In this document: positions 1 through 5,309 of the stretch, piece by piece
Layout: each line of letters opens with the position of its first letter
Numbering within the stretch: the first letter of the stretch is position 1
Origin: Lachnospiraceae bacterium UBA7481
GTDB lineage: Bacteria > Bacillota > Clostridia > Lachnospirales > Lachnospiraceae
DNA length: 5,328 nt
Assembly (NCBI GenBank): GCA_002478505.1
Contig: DLOP01000114.1
Location: forward strand, 157 to 5,484
Reading direction: 5' to 3'
The notes under the pieces: generated by a model
Databases searched by the model: none
What the model was told of the DNA's origin: nothing
Seen by the model: the letters and a program-made list of their open reading frames with translations, nothing else
Made by a program: the position numbers and the translations under genes

Positions 1-599
1 GACTCAAGCTCCTGAGGGATCGGACCTAATAAGGAAGGAAATACTGAAGCATTATAGGAAGTTCCGAAAGTATCTGTAGGGAGGGTAAGATACCCGTCAA
101 AATAACTTGGCATTGCTATGGAAATGGCATTGTCGTTGATGTAACATTTTCCGAGGGAAATTCTAATAAAATTGTATTGCAGGGTCGAATCATAATAAGC
201 AACCCGGTTGATGTTGTCAACATTTCCAACGACTTTCATACCGATGTTTGAAAGTGATAAAAGTGAGTTGCTTGAGTTCCAAAGATTCGATGAATCAGCA
301 TTTGACATGGTATAGGAAGAGTCGAAGGAATAGCCGCGTTTCTGCATGTCAACTAACATATCTGAGGCTTTTAACAGATCGGCAAGAGATTCCGGAGCAT
401 ATCCGTATTCGGAGACGCGTGTATTGCCGGAATATTCCGAAATAATGCTGTCCGAACCAAAGGTTCTGGAGAGAGCCAGCATAACTCTTGCTTTAGGCGA
501 CATAAAAGTGCCAGTGACAAAATAAACCAGCAGTACAATGGCGGCAACCAGAGCAAGGCAGATAGGGATGATGAGGAAAAGAGCCTTTTTGGATTTCAT
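1..599 (-). CDS. Membrane-anchored protein of unknown function, C-terminus cut by window edge
   Basis: On the minus strand an open frame starts at the ATG at 599 and runs without a stop for 199 codons to the window edge, so the C-terminus is missing. The N-terminus (MKSKKALF) is a short basic stretch followed by a hydrophobic segment at residues 7-29. No lipobox cysteine follows it, so I read it as an uncleaved membrane anchor with the rest outside the cell. The remainder is rich in Ser, Asn, Tyr and Asp and looks like a secreted beta-rich domain, but I recognise no catalytic motif. A purine-rich site (GAAAGGAA, complement of 611-618) lies 11 nt before this ATG. An in-frame ATG seven codons upstream at 620 has no comparable site. 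The gene lies 65 nt downstream of the ABC ATPase gene and is probably co-transcribed with it, so it may be an accessory or substrate-contacting part of that transporter. That role is inference. The frame itself is solid; the family is not identified. Confidence 0.8.
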   Translation of the reverse strand, partial: MKSKKALFLIIPICLALVAAIVLLVYFVTGTFMSPKARVMLALSRTFGSDSIISEYSGNTRVSEYGYAPESLADLLKASDMLVDMQKRGYSFDSSYTMSNADSSNLWNSSNSLLSLSNIGMKVVGNVDNINRVAYYDSTLQYNFIRISLGKCYINDNAISIAMPSYFDGYLTLPTDTFGTSYNASVFPSLLGPIPQELE

Positions 600-638
600 A
601 CAATAAATATTTCCTTTCATAATTTGTAGGATGTTTAG

Positions 639-658
639 AAAAAACTGATTTGATCAGT
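639..658 (-). terminator. Weak intrinsic terminator or attenuator between ABC ATPase and membrane protein genes
   Basis: Read on the minus strand, seven bases past the ATPase stop codon, there is a perfect 6-bp stem (ACTGAT pairing with ATCAGT) with a 3-nt loop, running straight into a run of six T. This is the form of a Rho-independent terminator, but the stem has only two G-C pairs. It would probably be leaky. It may lower expression of the downstream membrane protein relative to the ATPase, or be chance in AT-rich DNA. Confidence 0.4.
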
Positions 659-664
659 GTTTCT

Positions 665-1339
665 TTAGAAAAATTGCTCAATCAGGGCAGCGCCTCTTAG
701 GCCTTTGGCCACTTTATGAAGCGAGCCGTTTTTCAAAATATAAAGCGTGGTGCAAAGGTCAAGTTCCGCTTCCTCATGGGTTGTGATCAGAACGGTCTTT
801 CCGGAGGACAGGCATTTGCTAAGATAATGATGCATATCCTGTTTGCAGGGGAGATCCAAAGCAACGGAAGGTTCATCCAGAATCAGAAGTTTTGGATCGT
901 TTAACAGAGCAATTCCAAGACTGACTCTTTTTTTCATGCCCCCTGACAGGCTCTTAACGGGTTTGCAAAGAAAATCCGTCAGCATCAGCATTTCCATGGA
1001 TTCCTGGTGCAGCGCCTTCTCAAAAGTTTTTTTGTTCCCATGAAACCAGAGAAACAAATTGTCATATGCGCTAAGTTCAGGAAGGAGAGGATTTTCCTGC
1101 GGAACATAGCCCACCAGCTGGGACAGGACTTTGGGGTTGTTTGTCAGCTCCTTTCCTTCATAGATCATTGAAGCGGACGCGGCACGTCTGCTTCCGGCAA
1201 GAATGGAAAGAAGCGTAGATTTTCCACAGCCGTTGGCACCGACAATGCCGATACATTCTCCCTGATCGATCTGAAGGGAAAGATCTTTTAGAATGGGAGT
1301 TCTTTTATAAGAAAAATTTACGTCGCTGATTTTGATCAT
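665..1339 (-). CDS. ABC transporter ATP-binding protein
   Basis: This encodes a 224-residue nucleotide-binding subunit that would hydrolyse ATP on the cytoplasmic face to drive a membrane transporter. All diagnostic motifs are present in order: Walker A GANGCGKST at 34-42, Q-loop Gln81 (VPQ), signature LSGGMKKR at 131-138, Walker B LLILDEP at 151-157 with catalytic Glu156, D-loop at 158-162, and switch His188 (TTH). The short length and the wording of the signature and Walker B stretch suggest the CcmA-like (COG1131) group, which usually pairs with ABC-2 type permeases, but no permease is in view. The frame stays open upstream to 1591, across the promoter and into the divergent spoIVA leader. 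I chose the ATG at 1339 because the protein begins in canonical style there (MIKISDVNFSY) and a purine-rich AAAAGGG lies about 12 nt upstream. Substrate unknown. The downstream partner is the membrane protein starting at 599. Confidence 0.93.
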   Translation of the reverse strand: MIKISDVNFSYKRTPILKDLSLQIDQGECIGIVGANGCGKSTLLSILAGSRRAASASMIYEGKELTNNPKVLSQLVGYVPQENPLLPELSAYDNLFLWFHGNKKTFEKALHQESMEMLMLTDFLCKPVKSLSGGMKKRVSLGIALLNDPKLLILDEPSVALDLPCKQDMHHYLSKCLSSGKTVLITTHEEAELDLCTTLYILKNGSLHKVAKGLRGAALIEQFF

Positions 1340-1383
1340 ATGTCCAAGGTTCCCTTTTGGTTTATTACGTTTCTCTAGCGTAT

Positions 1384-1412
1384 ATTGTATCAAAAGATAG
1401 AGGGTATTGCAA
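1384..1412 (-). promoter_or_regulatory. Predicted sigma-A promoter of the ABC transporter operon
   Basis: On the minus strand a -35 box TTGCAA (1407-1412) is followed, after exactly 17 bp, by a -10 box TACAAT (1384-1389). Both are close to the sigma-A consensus. Transcription would start near 1377 and give a leader of about 38 nt before the ATG at 1339. The start codon and Shine-Dalgarno choice for the ATPase fit this, and the longer upstream open frame would lie outside the transcript. Confidence 0.72.
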
Positions 1413-1443
1413 ATTATTTTAGAGTAAAAAACTTTTAATATTG

Positions 1444-1472
1444 TCATAATAGATTTTGGGTTTTCATATATT
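1444..1472 (+). promoter_or_regulatory. Predicted sigma-E (mother-cell sporulation) promoter of spoIVA
   Basis: TCATAAT at 1444-1450 and CATATATT at 1465-1472, separated by 14 bp, fit the sigma-E pattern (-35 with an ATA core, -10 near CATACAnT) with one mismatch in the -10. In Bacillus, spoIVA is known to be transcribed by mother-cell sigma-E, so the expected promoter type is found in the expected place. Transcription would begin around 1479. The ATG at 1488 would then be only about 9 nt from the 5' end with no ribosome site, which supports the downstream start at 1575. Confidence 0.65.
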
Positions 1473-1490
1473 GATATCGGAAACAATATG

Positions 1491-1547
1491 GGTAGAGCCG
1501 GAGGACGAAGAAAAGAGTTCCGGATGTGCCTGACGGCACAGATTACC
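1491..1547 (+). promoter_or_regulatory. Potentially structured 5' leader of spoIVA
   Basis: Three complementary pairs sit within the predicted leader. A perfect 6-bp hairpin with a 4-nt loop is at 1525-1540 (TGTGCC, TGAC, GGCACA). A 5-bp pair CCGGA (1498-1502) with TCCGG (1519-1523) lies just before it. GGTA (1491-1494) and TACC (1544-1547) could close both into a three-way junction. No T-run follows, so this is not a terminator. It ends 10-12 nt before the Shine-Dalgarno and could affect mRNA stability or translation. The 6-bp hairpin is directly visible; the junction and any function are inference. Confidence 0.35.
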
Positions 1548-1556
1548 AGACCATGG

Positions 1557-1563
1557 AAAGGAG
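1557..1563 (+). promoter_or_regulatory. Shine-Dalgarno site that fixes the spoIVA start
   Basis: AAAGGAG at 1557-1563 lies 11 nt before the ATG at 1575. The in-frame ATG at 1488 has no such site. The resulting N-terminus aligns with that of Bacillus SpoIVA. Confidence 0.75.
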
Positions 1564-1574
1564 AAAGTTGGATT

Positions 1575-3047
1575 ATGGAATATCGTGACATCTACAAGGA
1601 TATGGAGGTTCGGACGAAAGGGGAGATCTATATCGGCGTAGTTGGGCCGGTCCGGACGGGAAAATCAACATTTATTAAGCGGTTTATGGATCTTCTGGTG
1701 CTTCCCAATATGACGGGAGAACATGAAAAGAATCGTGCCGTGGATGAACTTCCACAAAGTTCCGGTGGCAGGACAATAACGACAACAGAGCCGAAGTTTA
1801 TTCCAAAGGAAGCTGCAGAGATTGTTTTAAACGATGAGACAAAAGCAAAGATACGGCTGATTGACTGCGTCGGTTATATGGTGGAGGGAGCTGCCGGACA
1901 TATGGAGGAAGATGAAGAACGTATGGTGAAGACACCATGGTTTGATGAGGAAATCCCTTTTACGGAGGCGGCGGAAGTAGGAACCGGCAAGGTGATCAGA
2001 GATCATTCGACGATCGGCGTAGTCGTGACCTGCGACGGAAGCTTTGGCGAGATACCAAGAGAGAATTACATAGCGCCGGAAGAACGGACTGTTAAGGAGT
2101 TAAAGGAGCAGGGAAAACCCTTTATCATTTTGCTGAATACGACCAGACCTTATAGCGAGGAGGCAAAGACGCTGGCACAGGAATTGTACGAAAAGTATGG
2201 GATCTATACCATGCCGGTAAACTGTGAACAGCTGAAAAAGGAAGATATCCATAATATCATGGAACAGATATTATATGAATTCCCGATTGCAAAGATAGAG
2301 TTTTTTATGCCCAAATGGGTGGAAATACTGGATAAAAATCATCCGATGAAGGCGGATATTGTGGAGCATATCAAGAGTATTGCCGGCGATGTCAGGCTGA
2401 TCAGGGATTTTAATGAAAAATCATTGCAGATGGACAGCGAGTATATCAAACGGTGCAAGGTGGATCAGGTCTCTATGGCGGACGGTAATATCTCTGTGGC
2501 AATTGATGTTCCGGAGCAGTGCTATTATGAAATGTTAAGTGAAATGTCGGGCGAGGAGATCAGCTGCGAGTATCAGCTGATCAGTAAGATGAAGCAGCTC
2601 TCTGAGTTGAAGACGGAATATGAGAAGGTGAAAAATGCCATGGAGGCAGTACGCGCCAAAGGTTATGGCGTCGTGACACCGGAGCGAAGTGAAATTGTTT
2701 TGGATAAACCGGAGATCATCCGCCATGGCAATAAATATGGCGTAAAGATCAAGGCATACAGTCCCAGCCTTCATCTGATCAAAGCCAATGTGGAGACGGA
2801 GATCGCACCGATCGTCGGGACGGAGCAGCAGGCCAATGACCTGATCCAGTATATCAATGAAGCCGGAGTGGATCAGGAAGGAATCTGGGAAACCAATATC
2901 TTCGGAAAGACGGTGGAGCAGCTTGTTAATGACGGTATCAACAGCAAGATCACTGCGATTGGCGAGGAAAGCCAGGTGAAGCTGCAGGATACAATGCAGA
3001 AGATCGTCAATGACAGTAACGGCGGAATGATCTGTATTATCATATGA
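1575..3047 (+). CDS. spoIVA: Stage IV sporulation protein A (spore coat morphogenetic ATPase)
   Basis: SpoIVA polymerises on the forespore's outer surface, in the mother-cell cytoplasm, into the base layer on which the coat is built. In Bacillus it uses ATP hydrolysis for this, is anchored by SpoVM, and is also needed for cortex formation. The 490-residue product is close to the 492 of the Bacillus protein and colinear throughout. An N-terminal TRAFAC-type nucleotide-binding domain carries Walker A GPVRTGKST at 24-32 (Lys30), the conserved DELPQS at 57-62, sensor threonines in TITTTEPKF (67-75) and Walker B RLIDCVGY with Asp97. HSTIGVV is at 144-150. A middle domain follows, then the conserved C-terminal part (DKPEIIRHG at 377-385) ending in the hydrophobic tail GGMICIII. 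The frame also allows an ATG 29 codons upstream, but the Shine-Dalgarno, the predicted sigma-E start point and the family N-terminus all favour 1575. No defect is visible. It appears to be monocistronic. Confidence 0.97.
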   Translation: MEYRDIYKDMEVRTKGEIYIGVVGPVRTGKSTFIKRFMDLLVLPNMTGEHEKNRAVDELPQSSGGRTITTTEPKFIPKEAAEIVLNDETKAKIRLIDCVGYMVEGAAGHMEEDEERMVKTPWFDEEIPFTEAAEVGTGKVIRDHSTIGVVVTCDGSFGEIPRENYIAPEERTVKELKEQGKPFIILLNTTRPYSEEAKTLAQELYEKYGIYTMPVNCEQLKKEDIHNIMEQILYEFPIAKIEFFMPKWVEILDKNHPMKADIVEHIKSIAGDVRLIRDFNEKSLQMDSEYIKRCKVDQVSMADGNISVAIDVPEQCYYEMLSEMSGEEISCEYQLISKMKQLSELKTEYEKVKNAMEAVRAKGYGVVTPERSEIVLDKPEIIRHGNKYGVKIKAYSPSLHLIKANVETEIAPIVGTEQQANDLIQYINEAGVDQEGIWETNIFGKTVEQLVNDGINSKITAIGEESQVKLQDTMQKIVNDSNGGMICIII

Positions 3048-3151
3048 TATGTTTTGGCGGGAACAATAGTTCATGATTATATGCACTATAGTTTATATCT
3101 ATTTATTGCATTATCAGATAAAATAAAACACAGATTTTAGGAATCGTAAAA

Positions 3152-3181
3152 TTGCAGCATTGCGGAATAAAAAATTATAAT
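3152..3181 (+). promoter_or_regulatory. Predicted sigma-A promoter of the PP2C-like gene
   Basis: TTGCAG at 3152-3157 and a perfect TATAAT at 3176-3181 are 18 bp apart. This would start transcription near 3188 and give a leader of about 52 nt. A second, weaker possibility lies just downstream (TTGTTT at 3186-3191, TACAAT at 3211-3216, 19-bp spacer). Either would let this gene be expressed independently of spoIVA. Confidence 0.5.
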
Positions 3182-3221
3182 GAAATTGTTTTCGCAGATG
3201 CCTATAAATGTACAATAAGAG

Positions 3222-3228
3222 AAGGGAG
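3222..3228 (+). promoter_or_regulatory. Shine-Dalgarno site that fixes the PP2C-like start
   Basis: AAGGGAG at 3222-3228 is 11 nt before the ATG at 3240. The alternative in-frame GTG at 3228 overlaps this site and so could not use it. Confidence 0.7.
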
Positions 3229-3239
3229 TGAAGATACAT

Positions 3240-3971
3240 ATGGTAAAGACGGGAAATCTAAATTATAATTATTTTGCGAACTCATTTAGCGATAGGGGAG
3301 CAGTAAAAAAGATCAATCAGGATAAGATCTGTCTAAGAAAAAATAGCGTGGAAAACGGTGAAGCGCTGCTTGCCGTTGTGTGCGGCGGTATGGGCGGCAT
3401 GGCAAGAGGAGACGTGGCTGCGAATACAGTTGTCAGGGAATTTTCCATATGGTTTCGTAATCACATTGAGGAAGTGAATGCGGAACCAAGGAAAATAATG
3501 AAAGAGTGGACGGAGATCATTGATGAATTGAATGATCGGATCTGGGGATACGGAAAACAGAAAGGGATAAGGCTGGGAACGACGTTAACCGCTATGGTAA
3601 TGCTGCCGGATGGAAGATATTATACTGCCAATATCGGAAACAACAGGCTTTATCATATGGTAGGGAATGAGATCCGGCAGGAAAATGAACAACCGTCCGG
3701 AGAAAAAGGGAAAAAAAATAAGATTTATATGGGATGTTCTGAGTTGGTGACTCCCATTTTTGCAGATGGCAGCATACATACCGGTGATAGTATTCTGTTA
3801 TGTACGGATGGATTTGGCTGCATGCACAGAAAAAAAACGGGTAAAAAATTGATGGAAGAAAGTTACGAAAAGGACGATGATATCAGGAAGAAGCTTGAAG
3901 AAGTGATTCGTGAAATGACAAAAAGCGGGGCAAAAGATAATATATCAGCTATTTTGGTAAAAGTAAATTAA
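3240..3971 (+). CDS. PP2C-family protein phosphatase-like protein, possibly catalytically impaired
   Basis: The 243-residue cytoplasmic protein has the order of PPM/PP2C motifs: SDRGAVKKINQDK at 17-29, AVVCGGMGG at 45-53, RLGTTLTA at 111-118, NIGNNRLYHM at 131-140, LLCTDGFG at 186-193 and SGAKDNISAILV at 229-240. Active family members remove phosphate from Ser/Thr using two metal ions held by aspartates. Here the usual DGMGG is GGMGG (Gly49 in place of the bridging Asp), and the usual GD in the GDSR motif is GN (Asn134). Asp28, Asp190 and Asp233 remain. The stretch between the fourth and fifth motifs (about 141-180) is shorter than in typical bacterial relatives and lysine-rich, so the flap region is reduced. 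I infer weak or no phosphatase activity, perhaps a binding or regulatory role; a sequencing error at one Asp is possible but would not explain both changes. The ATG at 3240 is preferred over the GTG at 3228 on ribosome-site grounds. No partner kinase is in view. Confidence 0.85.
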   Translation: MVKTGNLNYNYFANSFSDRGAVKKINQDKICLRKNSVENGEALLAVVCGGMGGMARGDVAANTVVREFSIWFRNHIEEVNAEPRKIMKEWTEIIDELNDRIWGYGKQKGIRLGTTLTAMVMLPDGRYYTANIGNNRLYHMVGNEIRQENEQPSGEKGKKNKIYMGCSELVTPIFADGSIHTGDSILLCTDGFGCMHRKKTGKKLMEESYEKDDDIRKKLEEVIREMTKSGAKDNISAILVKVN

Positions 3972-3988
3972 AAATCTGAAAAATGAGG

Positions 3989-4018
3989 AAAAGCGTCTTC
4001 TATCCGGGGCGCTTTTTT
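3989..4018 (+). terminator. Intrinsic terminator after the PP2C-like gene
   Basis: AAAAGCG (3989-3995) pairs with CGCTTTT (4010-4016), and the stem can extend inward through U-G and C-G pairs to a loop of about six bases. The 3' arm runs into six T (4013-4018). It starts 17 nt past the stop codon. It ends the gene's transcript and isolates it from the following regulatory operon. Confidence 0.85.
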
Positions 4019-4025
4019 CGTATTT

Positions 4026-4075
4026 TACAAAATTTAACAAAAACATACAAAAATAGACGAAAAGAACCCAAAACG
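4026..4075 (+). repeat. Five A-tracts phased at about 10 bp upstream of the XRE-LytTR operon
   Basis: Five consecutive 10-base blocks each carry an A-tract in the same position: 4029-4032, 4039-4043, 4049-4053, 4060-4063 and 4070-4073. The first three share ACAAAA at exact 10-bp steps (4027, 4037, 4047), and the fourth has ACGAAAA at 4057. A-tracts repeated in phase with the helix are known to bend DNA, so this stretch should be intrinsically curved. It sits between the terminator and the operon's promoter zone, where curvature or an A-rich upstream element could aid RNA polymerase. It could equally be a tandem array of regulator sites. The pattern is seen; the role is inference. Confidence 0.6.
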
Positions 4076-4086
4076 TATATGGAATG

Positions 4087-4127
4087 TATAAAATTATTTT
4101 TATAAAATATTTTTATGTATTATAAAT
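4087..4127 (+). promoter_or_regulatory. AT-rich promoter/operator zone of the XRE-LytTR operon
   Basis: This nearly pure A/T stretch contains several -10-like hexamers (TATAAA at 4087-4092, TATTAT at 4118-4123) but no good -35, so I cannot pick one promoter. Within it, ATTTTTAT occurs twice (4096-4103 and 4109-4116), spaced 13 bp start to start, flanking a palindrome AAAATATTTT at 4104-4113. These would suit an operator for the XRE repressor encoded just downstream, but such repeats arise easily in AT-rich DNA. Confidence 0.3.
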
Positions 4128-4130
4128 CGG

Positions 4131-4135
4131 AAAGG
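4131..4135 (+). promoter_or_regulatory. Shine-Dalgarno site that fixes the XRE regulator start
   Basis: AAAGG at 4131-4135 is 8 nt before the ATG at 4144. The in-frame GTG at 4135 overlaps it and is unlikely to be used. Confidence 0.65.
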
Positions 4136-4143
4136 TGCGTGCA

Positions 4144-4584
4144 ATGGCAAAATCTCATAACAATAAAGAAATTGCAGGCAGACTGAAAGAATTAAGGCTG
4201 AATTTGAAATATACGCAGGAACAGTTTGCAGAATTTCTTGATATTTCTGTTCAGCTTTATAAGAAAATGGAGAGTGGTGAAAATAATATCAGTATCGCCA
4301 CTTTGCATAAGATGAAAAATAAAATGGAGTTTTCAGTGGATTATCTTCTTTTTGGAGAAAAGGATGATCAGGAGGCCGCTTGGAACAGGGTGATTGCCTT
4401 GGATGATGCCGATAAGGAAAGGCTGCTTCTCAGACTTTTTTCTTTGATGACCTCGGATGACAGGCGTGTGAGCGCAAAAAGCAGGGAGGAGCATCTGTTC
4501 CAAATACTGGACCAAGCGGCGGAGAGCGCCCCAAAGGAAGGCTCATGTACAAAAACTACAAAGAAAACGCAGAATAAGAGATGA
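4144..4584 (+). CDS. XRE-family helix-turn-helix transcriptional regulator
   Basis: The 146-residue product has one Cro/C1-type DNA-binding domain at about residues 8-70: GRLKELRLNLKYTQEQFAE at 12-30 gives helix 1 and the start of the turn, ISVQLYKKMESGENN at 34-48 the recognition helix, and ISIATLHKM followed by VDYLLFGE the closing helices. The rest (about 72-146) is charged, with a helical segment around 87-103 and a basic, lysine-rich tail. No peptidase, kinase or sensor domain is seen, so it is probably a DNA-binding regulator that may control its own operon. It is the first gene of a coupled set: its stop codon overlaps the start of the LytTR response regulator by ATGA. It follows the AT-rich zone with direct repeats and phased A-tracts. 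The fold assignment is firm; the targets are unknown. Confidence 0.9.
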   Translation: MAKSHNNKEIAGRLKELRLNLKYTQEQFAEFLDISVQLYKKMESGENNISIATLHKMKNKMEFSVDYLLFGEKDDQEAAWNRVIALDDADKERLLLRLFSLMTSDDRRVSAKSREEHLFQILDQAAESAPKEGSCTKTTKKTQNKR

Positions 4585-5309
4585 CAAAATGTATATTGAT
4601 CGTTGAAGATAATAAAAGCGGCGCAAATATGATAAAAGAAATAATAGCATCGATAGACTTATCTATTGAAATCTTGATAGCGGCAAGCAGTGACGCCGCC
4701 TATAGATATGCAATGGAAAAAGATGTCGATGTTTTTATTGTTGATATCGTCCTGGATACCAAGGTCATGGGAGATACCTCCGGCATTAAGTTTGCGGAGT
4801 GCATCAGAGGGATGCAGAAGTATATGTTTACTCCGGTCATCTTTACCACATCATTGGAAGATCCGCAGATGTATGCGTTTCGCGAGCTTCACTGTTATGG
4901 TTATCTGGAGAAGCCTATTGATGTGGATCAGGCAAAGGAACTGATCCGGAAGGCGCTGTGTTTTGAAAATCCCAAAAGCAATTCTGAAACGATCTATTTC
5001 AAAAGAGACAAAATCATATATCCCATCGAAGTGGAAGATATCATTTATACCCATAATGTAAATCATGAAATGACCATCCATCATAGAAACGGCACCCGGC
5101 TAAGGATACCATACAAGACCTGCAGCCAGCTCCTAAAGGAAGTGCGCACCGACTGTATGGTTCAATGCAGCAGGAACACCCTTGTCAACAGACGCTATAT
5201 CAGGTCGATCGATCTGGTGAACCGTTATATCACTTTGGTTGATTCGGAACAGACAAAGATTGAGATCGGGAGCAGTTTCGCCAAGAAGGTGGAGAGGAAA
5301 ATAAAATGA
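4581..5309 (+). CDS. LytTR-family two-component response regulator
   Basis: The 242-residue protein has a receiver domain at about 3-125: acidic pair Glu9-Asp10, phospho-acceptor Asp55 in FIVDIVLD, Thr89-Thr90 and the conserved Lys111 in LEKP. A LytTR DNA-binding domain follows at about 137-240 (IYFKRDKIIYPIEVEDIIY near its start, CSRNTLVNRRYIRSID at 196-211). It should be phosphorylated by a membrane sensor kinase and then bind direct-repeat promoter sites, as AgrA, ComE and VirR do. The start ATG overlaps the preceding XRE stop (ATGA) and has only a poor ribosome site (AAGAG), so translation is probably coupled. Its own stop overlaps the next start in the same way. The receiver is a little longer than usual between Asp55 and the next motif (DTKVMGDTSG). 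The genes it controls are not evident here. Confidence 0.94.
   Translation: MTKCILIVEDNKSGANMIKEIIASIDLSIEILIAASSDAAYRYAMEKDVDVFIVDIVLDTKVMGDTSGIKFAECIRGMQKYMFTPVIFTTSLEDPQMYAFRELHCYGYLEKPIDVDQAKELIRKALCFENPKSNSETIYFKRDKIIYPIEVEDIIYTHNVNHEMTIHHRNGTRLRIPYKTCSQLLKEVRTDCMVQCSRNTLVNRRYIRSIDLVNRYITLVDSEQTKIEIGSSFAKKVERKIK

Larger units (their letters stand above)
3048..3239 (+). other. Intergenic region between spoIVA and the PP2C-like gene
   Basis: This 190-bp AT-rich gap has no clear terminator for spoIVA. The only inverted repeats are weak 5-bp arms (ATAGT with ACTAT around 3066-3088, TATCT with AGATA around 3096-3120), and neither has a T-run. Its right half holds the promoter of the next gene. 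I see no small gene or RNA here. Confidence 0.5.

Noticed and set aside
1488..1574. N-terminal extension of SpoIVA from the ATG at 1488
   Set aside because: It has no ribosome site, lies about 9 nt from the predicted transcript start, and adds 29 residues absent from the Bacillus protein; it overlaps the leader hairpins.
1340..1591. Longer form of the ABC ATPase starting near 1591
   Set aside because: The extension spans the operon's own sigma-A promoter and the divergent spoIVA leader, and its residues do not resemble an ABC protein.
3038..3049. 12-bp palindrome TATCATATGATA over the spoIVA stop codon
   Set aside because: It has no room for a loop and no T-run, so it is not a terminator; it is AT-rich and partly coding. 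It contains a CATA-n3-TA resembling a sigma-K -10, but no AC -35 core at the right distance.
2535..3086. 183-codon open frame on the minus strand opposite the end of spoIVA
   Set aside because: It is entirely antisense to a well-conserved gene, has no plausible ribosome site or domain, and reflects codon bias of spoIVA.
3066..3088. Weak inverted repeat after spoIVA considered as a terminator
   Set aside because: Only five A/T-rich pairs, a long loop and no T-run.
4056..4064. Possible Spo0A box within the A-tract array
   Set aside because: AGACGAAAA differs from the TGTCGAA core at important positions, and the site fits the A-tract pattern better.
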